In this document: positions 44,406 through 56,979 of the stretch, one piece after another
Layout: each line of letters starts with the position of its first letter
Position numbering within the stretch: position 1 is the first letter of the stretch
Assembly: GCA_019188255.1 (NCBI GenBank)
Contig: JAETXT010000004.1
Coordinates: forward strand, 6,200,001 to 6,264,000
Length of the DNA: 64,000 nucleotides
Direction of reading: 5' to 3'
Source: Verticillium longisporum
Lineage: Eukaryota > Ascomycota > Sordariomycetes > Glomerellales > Plectosphaerellaceae
The notes under the pieces: generated by a model
Databases searched by the model: none
Seen by the model: only the letters and a program-made list of their open reading frames with translations
Told to the model about the DNA's origin: nothing
Position numbers and translations under genes: made by a program

Positions 44406-45609
44406 ATGCATTTCCCTACGAACCGCGCTCTCACCCTGCTCCTCGCCGCTTCGGCAAGCGTCTCGTTCGCCGCAGAGGAAAAGCCATCGACGACACCTAG
44501 TCCACCGGCGTGTACAGCTGTTTCCAAGACGAGCGGCGCATTCTTCGATCTGCGACCTGACATTGCCGCAATCCCCGAGGAGGGCAAGACTGCGAAAAGT
44601 GGTTCGGCAACGAGCGATTACCACGCACGGGGCTATGATTATGGACGAAACTTCACACTCAACATTTGCGCGCCGGTCGCGGATCCTATCGAGGATGTCG
44701 TTGGGCTAGGCAAGGACGAGTGGAAAAACGTCAGCGCCTACTACACATACAAAGATGAAGTCTACTCTATAGGGTTCGTTGCCATGAGCCTTTGGCCGGT
44801 GTCGTCGGGACAATGACTGATTGATGTGCTACAGACAAACATCGCTAGATCTTCAAAGCCACGGTCGTATGCTCGTCCTCCAATATACAGGCGGGTCACC
44901 ATGCGGGGCGGATAAACCCAAGGAGAATAACAAAACGAAGCGCGAAGATTCACACGATTCCTACAAGGGTTTTGGCGGAGAAAAACTCGCCGAAGCGACA
45001 GATTCTGACGACGAAAAGAAGAACAAACCAGTCCGCCGCAAGTCGGCTACCCTGTCCTTCCACTGTGAGCCGGAGCAGCTTGCCGGCCAAATAGGCGTCT
45101 CCTTTGTGAGCACCGACCCTGAAGAATGCGCCTACTTCTTCGAGATCAGATCGGCACATGCCTGCGCTCGCGCGGAACCGCACCAGCCTGGTAGCGTCGG
45201 CCCCGGCAGCGTCTTTGCTATTATTTTCGCCATTGCCGTGCTCGTGTACTTTGGCGGCGGTGTGTTCTACAACCGCACTGTTGAGCACGCCCGCGGTTGG
45301 CGTCAGCTGCCCAACTATACTCTGTGGGCGGGCATCTGGAACTTCATATGCGTACGCTTCCTCCTGCTCGGGCGACTGCTTAAGCGATTTCTATGCGTCT
45401 TTGCTTTGCGGTCGCCTCGGAAGTGATCTGTCTATGGCTGACGTGTGCGTGTTCAACAGGATGTCTTCTATGCAGCCCTTTCGCTGTGCGCGAGGCTGCT
45501 TCCTGGACGACGAGGCTACAGCCATCTGGCTGGCTCACCGAGTAGGAGTCGTAACCGAGAGGATGAAAACCGTTTGATTGACCAGCTAGATGAGGAGTGG
45601 GATGATTAG
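44406..45609 (+). CDS. MRL1: MRL1-like mannose-6-phosphate-receptor-type sorting receptor
   Basis: Type I membrane protein that probably carries hydrolases from Golgi to endosome or vacuole. Exons 44406-44773, 44835-45351 and 45460-45609; introns 44774-44834 (GTTCGT...CTACAG) and 45352-45459 (GTACGC...CAACAG), in phase, 344 aa. A signal peptide (MHFPTNRALTLLLAASASVSFA) is followed by an MRH domain with FFDLRPD, YDYGRNFTLNICAPV, VSAYYTYKDEVYSIG, LVLQYTGGSPCG and the late cysteines in LSFHCEPE and ECAYFFEIRSAHAC. One transmembrane helix (SVFAIIFAIAVLVYFGGGVF) precedes a short cytosolic tail that ends in the acidic NRLIDQLDEEWDD. That tail, encoded by exon 3, matches the ending usual in fungal relatives, which supports the last intron. 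Confidence 0.88.
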
Positions 45610-45895
45610 AACGTAAACTGTATAACATCGGAATGATTAATTGACCTTAGACGTGCTTTCTTTCCCTCGCATCCATAGCGTTGCTGTTTCGGACGCTTTG
45701 AATTAGCAGGACTGACTTTGGGGCGTCTTCGGAGATCGTTGCCGAATTTCGCCCATGTGCCTACGTCTCGGTGACGTTCGGTGAGATTCGCACACGTCAC
45801 TTCCTAGTAGCCTCCCTTGGCCTTCAACCTGACCAAACTCCAGGTCTTCCATCACCACGAGCCAGATATCGCGATTGCCACCCCATCATCTCGCC

Positions 45896-46961
45896 ATGCC
45901 TCTCCCCAAAGTCCCCCTTAAGCTTCCCGAGGTGGTGCAGGCTGCTTTCGGCCGGGCCAGATCCCAGGGAGACCTCACCTACCTCGAAACTCGAGTAACG
46001 ATTCTTGCTCCAAGCTCCATACCCGTACGTCTGCTAGCTTGAAAGACTTGGTTGCGAAGTGCTTCACTCACATGACTTACAGTTCCAACTACGATTTGCC
46101 CCAGCTTTGGCAAGTAAACCCACTGCGCCCAAGTCCAAAACTGCCGCCACAACCCAAAAGCCATTCGACCCTTTCGAGAGCCCAGAGAACGGTCCTCTTT
46201 ACGTTGGTGAAATCGCCCCGGCACACAACCTCGTCCTCAACAAATTCGCTATTGTCCCTGAGCACTTCATACTCGCCACCAAAGATTTCAAGGAGCAGAC
46301 TCATCTACTCGAGGCCGATGATCTCGCCGCGACGTATGCCTGTATCGAGGCATACCGACAGTACGGTCTAGACACAAGCACGGACGGTGAATTGTTCGCC
46401 TTCTTCAACAGCGGATCACATTCGGGAGCGAGCCAGCCCCACCGGCATATTCAGTTACTGCCAGTAGCTCAGATGAAGGCTGGCCTGGAAAACATCGGGG
46501 ACTGGACTATTTTGGCCGATCGGCTTGATCAGAAAGATGCACCGTTCAAGACGTTTTCCAGCGACATTGGGCATGAGACCTCAATGGAAAGGCTACATGA
46601 GATTTACTTGACCCTCTACGGTCGCGCTGTTGCGGCGGTGAAGGAGCGTGTGGGAGAATTGAATGATTCCCCCGCGTCAGGTTCTGGTGAAGCTGAAATC
46701 AGCTACAACATGGCATTAACGAAGACGCGACTTGTGGTCTGCCCCCGCCTGCGTGACGGTGTTACTGTTCAGACAGGGAACAGCCGGACAGAGGTGACTT
46801 TGAGTCTCAACGGCACGGTTCTCGCAGGAACAGCGCTCGTCAAAAGCGAAGCTGAGTGGGATGCACTACGCGAGGATACCGACATGGGTGCATCGATCTT
46901 AGCGGCCATTTTATCGAGAATCGGAATCCCGACTGCCGATAGCAAGCCAGGTAGACTTTGA
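45896..46961 (+). CDS. ATP adenylyltransferase / diadenosine tetraphosphate phosphorylase
   Basis: Cleaves Ap4A with phosphate to ADP and ATP (APA1/APA2 type), cytosolic. Exon 1 is 45896-46024 and the intron 46025-46082 (GTACGT...TTACAG); exon 2 runs to TGA 46959-46961, giving 335 aa. The junction restores SSIP/FQLRFAPAL. The HIT-related active site HSGASQPHRHIQLLPV is present; in this family the second His of the H-X-H-X-Q motif is the nucleophile. NKFAIVPEHFILATKDF precedes it. The C-terminal ATP_transferase domain contains YNMALTKTRLVVCPR and ends IGIP. The length matches the family (about 320-340). The start is the first ATG and gives the usual short N-terminus. Confidence 0.9.
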
Positions 46962-47258
46962 GATGACATGTATTGAAATTAGCCAAGGTCGGCGAATCGT
47001 CTACCTTTCAAGTTGTGGCGAAAAAAAAAGCAATCAAGCAAACACGCCGTGCCCAGCAATGGCAAACCCTCGAGACGCTCTGCAAGACACGCAAACATGA
47101 TGATCAACACCAAGATCCCTCGTTTTCGAATTCAACCGCCGGCAATAATGAAACTTAACCTCAATTCCAACTTCATTAATCGAGTCGGTCACCCCAAGTG
47201 CCCCAACGAGACCAGTATCCATCTCCTGAACCCCCCCGTGTCATCGATCCTACCACAT

Positions 47259-49110
47259 TCACTCCTCTTCGTCGCCGTAATCGCCGTTCTCGTCCCCATT
47301 CTGAACAAGTTCATCCCACTTCTTTCGACATGTTGCATTGCCAAAGAGGTAGGAACCTCCCTTTTGCTGGATGTACTCAGCCACTTGCTTCCAAGGTACC
47401 TTCATGCGACCATTCTCTGCTTCCTTGGCGTATTTGGCGACCCCCTTACGAAGGAGTTGAACCTGTCACAATCTATAGTAAGCATTCTGTTGAAGAGAAG
47501 CAATTGGTGAGACCAGGCAAGGAAAATACATACATCTCTCTCTTCCCATTCTGGCCTGCGCACCCTCTCTTCCTTCTTCTTCGTCAGCGTGCGGTACCGC
47601 CCCCGAAGTGTGCTCTCAGCTTCGCGGAAGCCTCCTGCTTTCCGTATCTCACGATATGTCATGCCCTCACGCTTTGAGCGGAGCAGAAACTCGTCCTTAG
47701 CCAGGCGCTCCATGCTCCAGTCTGTAGATGACACGGGCTTGACCGGCGCATGTAACTGTTCCCTCTGTATTGGCATGGATACCGGAACTGTGGCCTGGAC
47801 AGGGACCGGAACGTTTGACATGATGTGACAAGACTTTGGCCTTGTCAAAGTGCCACTGGAGGGCTTCGGCGAGCCGGATCGTGGCTTCAGGGACTTGGTT
47901 GCTCTGTCTGGAAGCTCTTTGCGGATGCCAGCAGCAGCCTTGGACTCGACTGTCTTTGGCTGGATGGCACGACTCGAAAACTGCTTTGACTTTGAGGTTC
48001 TGCCAGGCTTGCTCTTGCCTTTTTTGGCCTTGACCGGCAATGTTGACGCAATGTCGGGTGCGTCTGCTATCGGAGAGTCCCCTCCGGCTTCGAGCGCCGT
48101 TCCTCTTCCCATGTCAGACATGCAGGGAGAGGGAATCCTGCTGCGAAGGTCTTGTGGGTAGAGAGTTCGAGCGTTCGAGGATTGTCCTTCAAACTGCGAA
48201 CAGGAGCTGGTTTCGAAGGGATGGAAGGCATCGGCAGCAACGCTGCTACCGGTTGAGCTGAAGGAGCTACTGACGGCACCAAGACCTTGAGAGACACTGG
48301 TGTCTTGCGAAGCAGAAGAGAAACTGCCGAATGTTTCCAGAACGCTACCCGGGTTATCAACCAAGTCGTTGTACATTGCTGTGCCAAAGTGATGGGTAGA
48401 AAGACCGTGCATAGGTACAGTCTGATGGAGCCCCTGATCAACCTGACCATGAGGCAAAGGTGCCATGCCATCTGGGATCATGCCTTCTATCATATCGTGA
48501 AAAGAAAACTCTGGGAACTGGGATGGAATGGGATGGATGTGGCGTGGATAGGACGATAGAGTGGTCGGCACATGCTGCAAACCCATGTCGTGATAAAGCT
48601 CTGTACGTGAATAGGGGCTTCCGGCCGACCCTGACAGGTATCCATTGTGGAGCTGTTTGTCCTTGCCTCATTGTTAGCAGTTGCCTGACGTGACAAGCAG
48701 ATGGTGAGTAAAAGTTTCTGTCACATATCGAAATGTGGTGCATCATGCACGATTGGAGAGGCAAAACTGTGAACGGTGATCAGGCCAACACGTACCTCGA
48801 AGCTGTCTGACAGACTGTCGCCCCCCTGTGTCGGCCACTGTCCCGTGTTTTCCATCATGTTCTGCTTGATCGGAAAGCCCCGGTCTTGAAAGTGCTGGGA
48901 GCTTCTCCGCAGTAGTTGATCATAAGGATGGTGAGTCGCTTGCTTTACGTGGCTGTAACCCGAAGGAATACCGCGTGGTTGATTATTCAAGTAAAAGTGC
49001 GGCTGCGATGAGCAGATGTAGTGTCGCAAAGACCCTAGATATGGAGTGGCATAGCTCTCTGGGCAAGCTTCTCCTAATACAGCCGGGGGCGCGTCTCTGT
49101 TGATAAACAT
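47259..49110 (-). CDS. Putative regulator with Myb/SANT-like domains
   Basis: Exons 48796-49110, 47534-48661 and 47259-47462; introns 48662-48795 and 47463-47533 (GTATGT...GACAG). Phase 0 joins throughout, giving 548 aa. Residues 1-330 are low-complexity, rich in Ser, Pro and Gln, with a basic patch PVKAKKGKSKPGRTSKSKQF. The C-terminal 170 residues are compact: a first helical unit (WSMERLAKDEFLLRSKREG, then YREIRKAGGF and LRGRYRTLTK) and a second split by intron 2 (VQLLRKGVAKYAKE, VPWKQVAEYI, TCRKKWDEL). This is the tryptophan-spaced pattern of tandem Myb/SANT-like DNA-binding domains. A nuclear regulator is inferred; targets are unknown. It converges on the ATP adenylyltransferase gene, with 297 bp between stops. 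Confidence 0.75.
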
Positions 49111-52100
49111 CTTTAGACTCGGGCTCACTCGGATGTGCCGATAGATGAATAAGGTGGCCCTGGAGCCAGTGTCAGACGGCAAGACCTGTACACCGCTTGT
49201 TCTATGCCTTCCACTGGGCTTCTGCGCGTTGTCTGGGTTGAGCGCGCAGGTATGGGGTTATGCGATGTGGATGGCCGTCTGCGAGAATGACTGGCGTATA
49301 GATGGTCTGGAGCTGGGTCTGTGGTGCGGAAAGGACAAGTGACACAGGAGGTGTGAGATGCCGGCGGTGGCAGCGTGGAGGAGCTCGTTGACTCTGAGTA
49401 TTCTTCAACTCAGTATCTTGCTAATTGTGGAAGAGACGCGTTTGACAGCTGTACGTGTTTAAAGGGTGCGTTTGGAGAAGTATTGCAAAATGATTGAATA
49501 TTCCAGTGCTGGGTCTGACAATTATGCCAATCTGAAGGTGTAAGCGTTGTTGGCCTGGGGTTGGGGACGTGTCGGTCGATTTCTTGATTGTAGAATGAAA
49601 GGTACCAGCGAGCTCTCGGGGCCCGTTGGAAAAGCAGCTTATCGAGTACATGGCATGAAATAGGGGGTCCCATGATCTTGTTAAAAAACCAACAGATGAT
49701 GGCTCTATTGTAGCCCCACTCCCACATTGTGTAGGAAAGAGACTCATCACATTTTGGCTAAATGTGTCCTGACATTATTCCTGCTCCAAGCAGGGACTGC
49801 GTCCCGTAGCGGGACGGGTAGCTCGCCGTCATGCCCGGGCATGTTTTACACAGGAAAGTTGGATGCCCTGGCTCATGTAATGCCAGTAGACCGTCCCGCA
49901 CGATGGCAATCTTCATTCCAAAAGGCAACGAAATCAAACTTATTTCTTTCAGCTGGAGGACCATTAATGAGGACATATAGCTGCATGCAATGGGAATTCT
50001 GTCCTCAACGATAGCCGTAGAGATGTCACAAATAGGAATGGTGGGCCAGAGGCGAGATCCTTAATGCTCGAAGCGCTGACCAACAACAATGACCGAGAAC
50101 ACCCAGTCAGCGTTATGGACTTCCTGTCTGGCCAAATGAACAAGATTTGGTACGACTATTTCGAGCCCTTAATAAGAATCTAGACATCTTTGTTACAAAC
50201 TGTTTAATTCTACAGGCTGGTGTCATCATGCGTAGAACCTCAAGGACATTGACCCCAGTCATAGTACCATAATCAAAGAAGCAGCCGCCTCCATGGCCGT
50301 ATGTGACGACCGCTAGATCTGGCTGACGTTGCTTCCTCAGGCCTTGATTGTTTCCGCATCCCGGGTGCTTGGGTGACTTGTGAGGTGTCACTGCTGTTTG
50401 CGGGTTGACCGGTCCATTGCATGGGTGGGGAAGGTAGGAAAGGTCAAGATCCAGGGAAGCTTGAACATTCGCCAAGACAAGGATGCTTGCCCCCTCCAGG
50501 CATCCTCCAGGCATGGCCAATGTGAGTTGCATGAGCCCCTGGGCTGTGAAGAAGGGTTCCACAAAGTGGCGTATTCAGGCCGGCACTTGCAGATGCCACG
50601 GTTTTCGATTCGCTGCCCGCTCAGCATGGATATGGCAGTGGCCAAACTGCTGACCTTGCCCAGACTTCTCATCGCCCTCATGAAGGGATCTGTGGCAACA
50701 AAACAAGTGAAACCTTGGGCATCTGACTGGCAACCAGCTAATTGATTTTCAGGCTGGCCATATCTGTTTGGAGACCCCAGACATCTCCACAATGAATCGG
50801 TGACGTTGCGATAGGGTCTTTTCTTTGGCTTCGGTAACCCTCGCTTTTGTGCCCAAGGTCCGGGAACCCGGTTGTGCCACAACAGTAATCGGCTGATTGC
50901 TTTGGCTCATGCATCTCAAGAACCCCAGCACGCGTCCGATCGTTTGACAACTAGGGCCAAACCGGGGACCAGCCATCCGGACCCGTACCGTAGGCTGGAT
51001 TTCCCGAAGTTTACTCGAGTGTTTGCGCATTACCAGAAGGGGCCATCTTGGGTCATCAGTTGAATCCTCACATATGATATCATTTTCGCTTGCCGTAATG
51101 AGCTTGCTGTGGGCTGTGGTCCTCTTTTGCGATGTTCAAAGTAGGTGGCTCGTTGGCCCTTCCTGCTGGACGCCGCTGAACATGACGGAGGGATCAATGG
51201 TCTAGATCCAAAGTACATACCCCTGCAGTATGGTATGCACAAGTCATCCAATAAAAAGACTTTGACAGAAAACGCCGCAGTGGTTCGAGAGCTGTGAAGG
51301 GAACTTACCGCTGTTCGCAGTGGGTGAGCCTAACTACGGGCCACAGCACCCGCATCAAAGAACCTGACCACGTAGCCCCCGACATCTTTCCTCCCTTCTG
51401 CTTCAGGGTTATTGGTGGAGCTGCAGTAGCCTAGAATTTCGTCAGATTTGACCTACATGGATGATTGGCAACCAAGAGAGCAGTCTTGAGACCATCAAAG
51501 GTGGCGAGAGACAAGATTTCCCCCTCAACGGAGGAGAAGCGATGATTCTTCTCCAAGGTTATCTTGGTAATTATTCAAGCAATGAAGGCCTGGCCTGATA
51601 TCTCGTCGGGCCATATGAAGTCAAGTAGAGTCTCCTGAAACGTACCTACTGGTTGTGTCTGTCAATCTAAAAGACCTCGATATTCCCACAAACGTAGAAC
51701 GATGATTCTACTCAAGAACATCAACAAAACCAATATTCCTAACAATTGAAGTTTTTCAAATGACGACATCCCCGTAGCATGTCTTGCACTTTATCTCCGG
51801 AGTAGAATACCATCGGCCTCCAAGTCGGCTTTCAACCTGGGATTATGAAGGAGACAGCGCCGCTTGACTCGATTTGAAGCTGATCATCGCCGGTCATCCC
51901 GACAGTCGATCGCCTGCAGCTCGGCAGGAGACGCAGGCTAGATAGGGATGGCAAGCTGCAAACGACTGCCGTGCAGGACGCCCCCCGAGACGCCTTGCGG
52001 CTTCTCCCTGGGCATTGCCCGCGCACTCCGGAGCTGATTGCGGTGAGTGCTCTGAGCGCTTCGAGAGCGATCTCGTCCAGGAACTTCACGGACGCGGGAA

Positions 52101-52820
52101 CGGAAAAGCGGGATGATCCTTTCCCATCGGTGACAGTTGATGCTCCTTGTTGTCTCCCAAAACATGCCAGCCTTGCCCAGAGCGGGGGAAGATACTGGAA
52201 CAGGTAGGGTGGCCGATTTCCCGGAGGAGAACTGCTAGGGGGACAACCCTGCGAAGGAAGTCACGATTCTGCGGTTTTCTCGCGGGCTTTCAGAACCTTG
52301 ATCGTGCTTCCCGAGACAATAGGCTACGAGCATTGCTTCCCCATAACAGTGCATACCCTGCTCGTGGCTCTGTTTCTCGGTGGCGAACTAGATCAGGCCG
52401 TCAGCAAGCTTCCGAGACAGGCGAACTTATGCGGGAGATTAGCGGTGGCGTGTTGAGTTAGGTGCGAAACATTTTGAACATCCTTGATGACAAGTGTGCT
52501 AGGCTTCAGGTGGAGGCTCTCTCATCTGCCAACACGATTAGGGAGAGAAGAAGGAAGTGAACACAGAGTGAAGATGCATTTTCTTTTTGCTCTCGTGACT
52601 ATGCTAATCCGGTACATCAACGCTTCTGTCTCCCATACGCCTGACTCCCCCAGAAATAGTGACAGGTCGTTCGCCAAGACGCCTCCTCCGTTTCCTCATT
52701 ACAGTGATGCTCAGCATAGCTTGATTTTTTCAGTAATGTGACGGATGCGATTCCGGTCGTTACATCATCTCCGAGACCGTGACTTGGTGCTTTTGGCGCA
52801 GCAATCGAGTCGCGTTGTCC
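49111..52820. other. Long gene-free region
   Basis: 3.7 kb with no supported gene. The longest open frames (50113-50562, 50388-50882, minus) have no family resemblance. A perfect 7-bp hairpin CGTCCCG-TAG-CGGGACG lies at 49800-49816. It may hold long regulatory DNA, a non-coding RNA, or fast-evolving small genes with introns that cannot be resolved by eye. Confidence 0.4.
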
Positions 52821-53903
52821 TCACACTCCAGGCAATCCGACAACCTGGCGGAGTGCCGGCACAAATCGTGGAAGTACATACAGGGTGTACAGTGCGGACA
52901 GAGCGGTCAAGAGCCCAGTAAACTGTTCCGAGTTAGCAAGTCGATACCAACGCCTTGATGTGTAACTTCATAGTCTTACCTTCTCGAACCAAGTGTGGAA
53001 GTAAATGGCCGTCATGAGCAGCATCCACGAGCTCAGAGCCACAGCCACAAGGGCGGCCTTGCCTCCGAGTCCCAGACTATCCTCCTGAAGATCGGCCCTC
53101 TCGACGCCACCTTCCGATTCGACGCCAGCGCTCTTGACGGCGCCATCATTCATGACGATGGCCCTCTCCTCCCTGACACCCCGGTGGCGCAGATACGCCC
53201 AACCAACCTCCTGTAGCAAAAACCCACTGGCCAAGACCAAGAGGAAGACATGTCCCGAAATGTCGTGTCCACCCCTCCACGCGCCCCCGGCAGCCTTGCA
53301 AGCAACAGCGCTCACAAACTCGCCGACATCCGCATCCCCCTCTTGTACCTTGTCCTCGACCACCTCGCAACGGCCGCCCGTCCACCGGAAACTGCGATCA
53401 ATAATCGCCGGCCCAAAGCACCACTGCGTGACGAGGAACCACAGTGCCGTGGCGACAGCCCACCTCACGCCGGCCTGCATACGCCGCTTGGCGTTCTGGA
53501 GCGCGGGGTGCGTCGCCACGAAGAGCCCGAACACGACGGTCGTCCAGAACCAGCCCCTCTTGACGTAGACGACGTTGAAGACATTGTTCTTCCGCGCAAA
53601 GTAGCCCGGCGCCTCGGAGGGGTGCTGCGCGTGCGACTGTGTCGTTGGGTCATAGGCGGCGCGGCGGACCTGCGGGGAGAGCAGGGAGTAGGCCGTGCCG
53701 AAGAGGAGGAGGGCGGGGAACAGGGCGAGCAGAGCCGCTTCGACGGGCGTCGGGAGGTAGGGAGCATTGCGCCTGGTCGGGGTCGTGGCGGCCCTGCGTG
53801 TCGAGGACGCCGATGGCGATGACGGCATGGTGCCGTTTTGCTGTTCGGCGAGGGCGCGACGGCTCTTGGAGCGGAGGTTCGCTGCTGGCGGGGAATTGTC
53901 CAT
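52821..53903 (-). CDS. FIT/SCS3-family lipid-droplet protein
   Basis: ER membrane protein of the fat-storage-inducing transmembrane (FIT2, yeast SCS3/YFT2) family, linked to lipid-droplet budding and phospholipid balance. Exon 1 is 52980-53903 and the intron 52923-52979 (GTAAGA, branch GCTAAC, AACAG); exon 2 is 52821-52922, giving 341 aa. Residues 1-50 are a Ser/Thr/Arg-rich cytosolic head. Several transmembrane helices follow (ALLALFPALLLFGTAY; TTVVFGLFVATHPAL; VATALWFLVTQWCFG). The family's histidine motif is GGHDISGHVFLLVLA, and a second histidine sits in MTAIYFHTWFEK near the end of exon 1. Exon 2 adds the last helix (LLTALSALYTLYVLPRFVP). The length and motif order fit the family well. 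Confidence 0.9.
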
Positions 53904-54593
53904 GTCGGAAGCTCAAGGTCGAGATCGATTATTGGTTATTGCATTGAGGAAATGTGTTCGGGTAAGGAAAAGTGACGATGGAGGAAATACAAGTCGCTTT
54001 CCAGTCTCGTGGCAAGAGCGAAAGCCAGAGAGCAGCCTGGATCGGGCCTGAACTCCGGTGGGCACTTATGACGTTTGCACTTGGGGACCTGCCGCGGCTC
54101 GAAGCTGTGGCCCCCTTGCCTTAGCTACTTGAGCGTCGTTGAGCCAATCACAGGATACTGTTCACCGGTACTCACCGGGAGGTCGACCAGAGTGTCATTG
54201 CAGTGGCACCGACCGATAGTGCACCAGAAATCGAAGCTGACCTCACGTTGACGACCCTGCACCAATGACTGTACTAATTCAGATTTCCTATGTACCTTGT
54301 GGTATCAAAATAAACCGCTCGGCGGTTCGCGAGAACGACTAAATGGCCCCTGCAAGCCTGAACAATAGCCCCCATTTTTACGTGTACCGCCAACTCCAAC
54401 TGCCCTGCGAGCAACAAAAGCAAACTATGTTCATGGAATGTGCCCAGTTCAAGAAGCGAACATGTGCGCCATCGGTACTGATTCAATGGCGAAAGTGCAG
54501 GCGATGCGGCGAAGAGCGCAAGCCCTTGCCCCGCTCCTGCATGTCCAGACGAATGCATGTCGTATTGCCCGTCGTGGCGTTTGTTCTGCCTCC
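53904..54593. other. Intergenic region
   Basis: Promoter side of the FIT gene and 3' flank of the GH55 gene. A CCAAT box (GAGCCAATCACAGG) lies near 54139-54152. No gene seen. Confidence 0.4.
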
Positions 54594-56979
54594 CTAGGAC
54601 TCAAACGTCGCGATGGTGGCACAGAAGTTGTTACGGTTGTCGCTATCGAGAGCGGCTGTCTCACCGTCCACCGTAATCATGCTGACTGAAGCCTTAGTGC
54701 TGATGCCGAAGAAACGAACCGACGTATTCTCGAGAGATGTCATATGGTCCTGGCAGTTGTTCTGAGGAACACATTCCTGGGCGTAGTTGTCAAAGAAAGA
54801 GTACATGCCAGCTCCATAGAGGAAGATGTCGCTCGAGCCAATCGCGCGGACGCCCCACGTACGGGGGCAGCGATCTTGCTGGATCGAGTGCGCGGCGCAG
54901 TAAGCCTCAAAGTCCGGGTCAAGATATTTGGCGTTGACCGTGAACGGCACAAGAGCATCGGGGTTGCCCTGGAAGTAGGCTGTCTCCGTCTGGATGTGGC
55001 CCATGAAGACGTTCTTGGCATTGTTGAACTGGTAGTTGTAGAGAACACTGTGCTCTGATGCGGTGCCCCAGAGCCACGATCCCTTTGTCGACTCAATGAG
55101 AACACCGCGGCCGTTGTAAATGTTGATCTGGCCCCAACCGGTCTGGTCGAGCTCGTGATCAGACACCCACCACCAGACGTTTTCAAAGTAGCCTGAAGAC
55201 TCGGGAGTCATGTGGATCAGGAGCCAGGCACCAAAACATTCGGGATTCGGCGTGGTGGTGACAGCCGGCGTCTTTGCACACTTGTCAGCCTGAAGCTGGG
55301 TGCCAGCAGTGCCGCCAATGCGGAAGTGAACATCCCAAAGGCCGGCAGCGCCGGGCTGGGTGCCAGCGACGTTGAACTCCATGAGGATGGCCCCAGGCTG
55401 AGGACCCTGCGTCTCAATCATGAGATCGCTCATCTCAAAGTTGCCAACATCGCCGGGTTCGCCAACACGCAGCATGGGTTTGGGGTTGTTCTGGTCCTTG
55501 AAGTTGGAGTTTCCACCCGCCAAGATGAGCGGCCAGATTTCACCGGTGATCTTAATGTCCTTGGGAACCTGGACTGTGTCGGTGATGATGTAGGCTCCAT
55601 GGTCAAAGTAGACAACGTCATTAGGACCCGCCTTGTTGAACAGTGCCTGGATGGCGGCGGTATCGTCGGTGACGCCATCGCCAACGCAGCCATTGGCCTT
55701 TGCACGAAGGAAGCTGCTCGCAGGTACGTTATCGTACTGAGGCTTGCTGCGAGTGGCAAATCGTCCGTTCGAGTCCAAAAGGACAGCGGGCTTCGTGACA
55801 GCGGGGCGTGTATCCTGTATATCTTGACCGCCATTCGTGGGGGTATAGGCCTTGCCCTGGGCCCACGAACCAATTTTCTGATTACCGGGTAGAATGACCT
55901 GCTGGCTGACCTCATTGCGGACAGCAGCCTCAACGTTGGAGGACATGTCGACATTGTCAAGAATCAAGGTCCCGTTCGTGTAGGGCGAGGAAGGGTCGTA
56001 GGCCGTCATGACGCCGGTTCGGGTATTCCTGATGGTGCTGTCGAGCAGGAGGAGCGACCCAACCGTCTGAGCGCCGACGGAGCCGCCATTGGCCATGTTA
56101 ATGCCGATGCTGCAGTCGTTGATGCTAAGGCCGTGAAGAGTCCATAACCAGTTCCAGTTCATGAAGATGGCCGTTTGACAGTTGTTGAACGTCATGTTCC
56201 TCGTGGTGAACTGTTGGCTACCAACAAACATGCCGAAACGACCGCCGACGAAGGTGAGGTCGGTCATAAAGCCTCCCGAGCCGTTATCGATGAAGATGCC
56301 CTGCTGAGCATTGGCCTCGCCGCCGTCGGTGCGCATGCGGAAGAGAATGTTCTGCAAGCTGGTGGCCTGGGCGACCTGCCAATGAATGCCGGTACCCGTA
56401 GTGAACGGCTGAGCAGTGAGGTCGACGACAAAATTCCTCATCTGGCGGAAGAAGTTGTTTTGATTGGTCCAGGCATTGTTCCCCTGGTTATCGTACGGGT
56501 TGGCGTCGACAACGGCCATGCCGGCAAAATTGGGCGCGGCACGAAGCGTGGGTGGGTTGTGAATGTCACCGACCATGTGGGTATAGTACATGGGGATCAG
56601 GGGGCGGCTGACGAGATAGGTTCCTGGAGGAAAGTAAACGAGAGCGGGGTGGTGGTGGAGGAATCGCAGCCAAAAAGCAGCGATTGCCCGAGGACATGGC
56701 CGTGTTGATCGCATCTGTGTCGTCGGCGATACCATCGCCAACGGCTCCAAAGTCTTTGACATTGCGGAAGACTTGGTAGCCGTCAGCCCCAAAGGCAGCA
56801 ACACCTTGGCGGTCGATATTCGCGAACCACCAGTTGGAGGCGGCAGCGCTGGTGCCGGCACCAGCACCGGCATCGGGGCTGGGGGCAGCCTGGGGCGCTG
56901 GAGCTGGCACAGCGAGCGCAGGAAGCGAGAAGAGGCGCGAAGCCAAGACGAAAATTGTGATGACTGAAGTGAGGCCCAT
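54594..56979 (-). CDS. GH55 exo-beta-1,3-glucanase, secreted (two frame breaks)
   Basis: Releases glucose or short units from beta-1,3-glucan outside the cell. Single exon, about 795 aa after two bases are restored; stop TAG 54594-54596. A signal peptide (MGLTSVITIFVLASRLFSL...) and an Ala/Pro-rich linker precede two pectate-lyase-like beta-helix repeats: FGAVGDGIADDTDAI with VYFPPGTYLVS near residue 80-130, and NGCVGDGVTDDTAAIQALF with VVYFDHGAYIITDTV in the second half. The C-terminal part has YYENVW-type (SSGYFENVWWWVSDHELD). Between NRC and LVYFPPG the frame is broken twice: T-run (A5 at 56672-56676) and C-run (G4 at 56646-56649). Adding one base to each gives NRC-FFG-CDSSTTTPALVYF, whose spacing matches the family. 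All else is intact. Confidence 0.87.

Noticed and set aside
49800..49816. Perfect hairpin as a terminator or regulatory RNA
   Set aside because: Hairpin terminators are not a fungal signal and the stem is only 7 bp; a similar motif at 59460 may be chance.
53250..53822. Long plus-strand open frame (190 codons)
   Set aside because: It lies antisense to the well-supported FIT-family exon and has no family resemblance.
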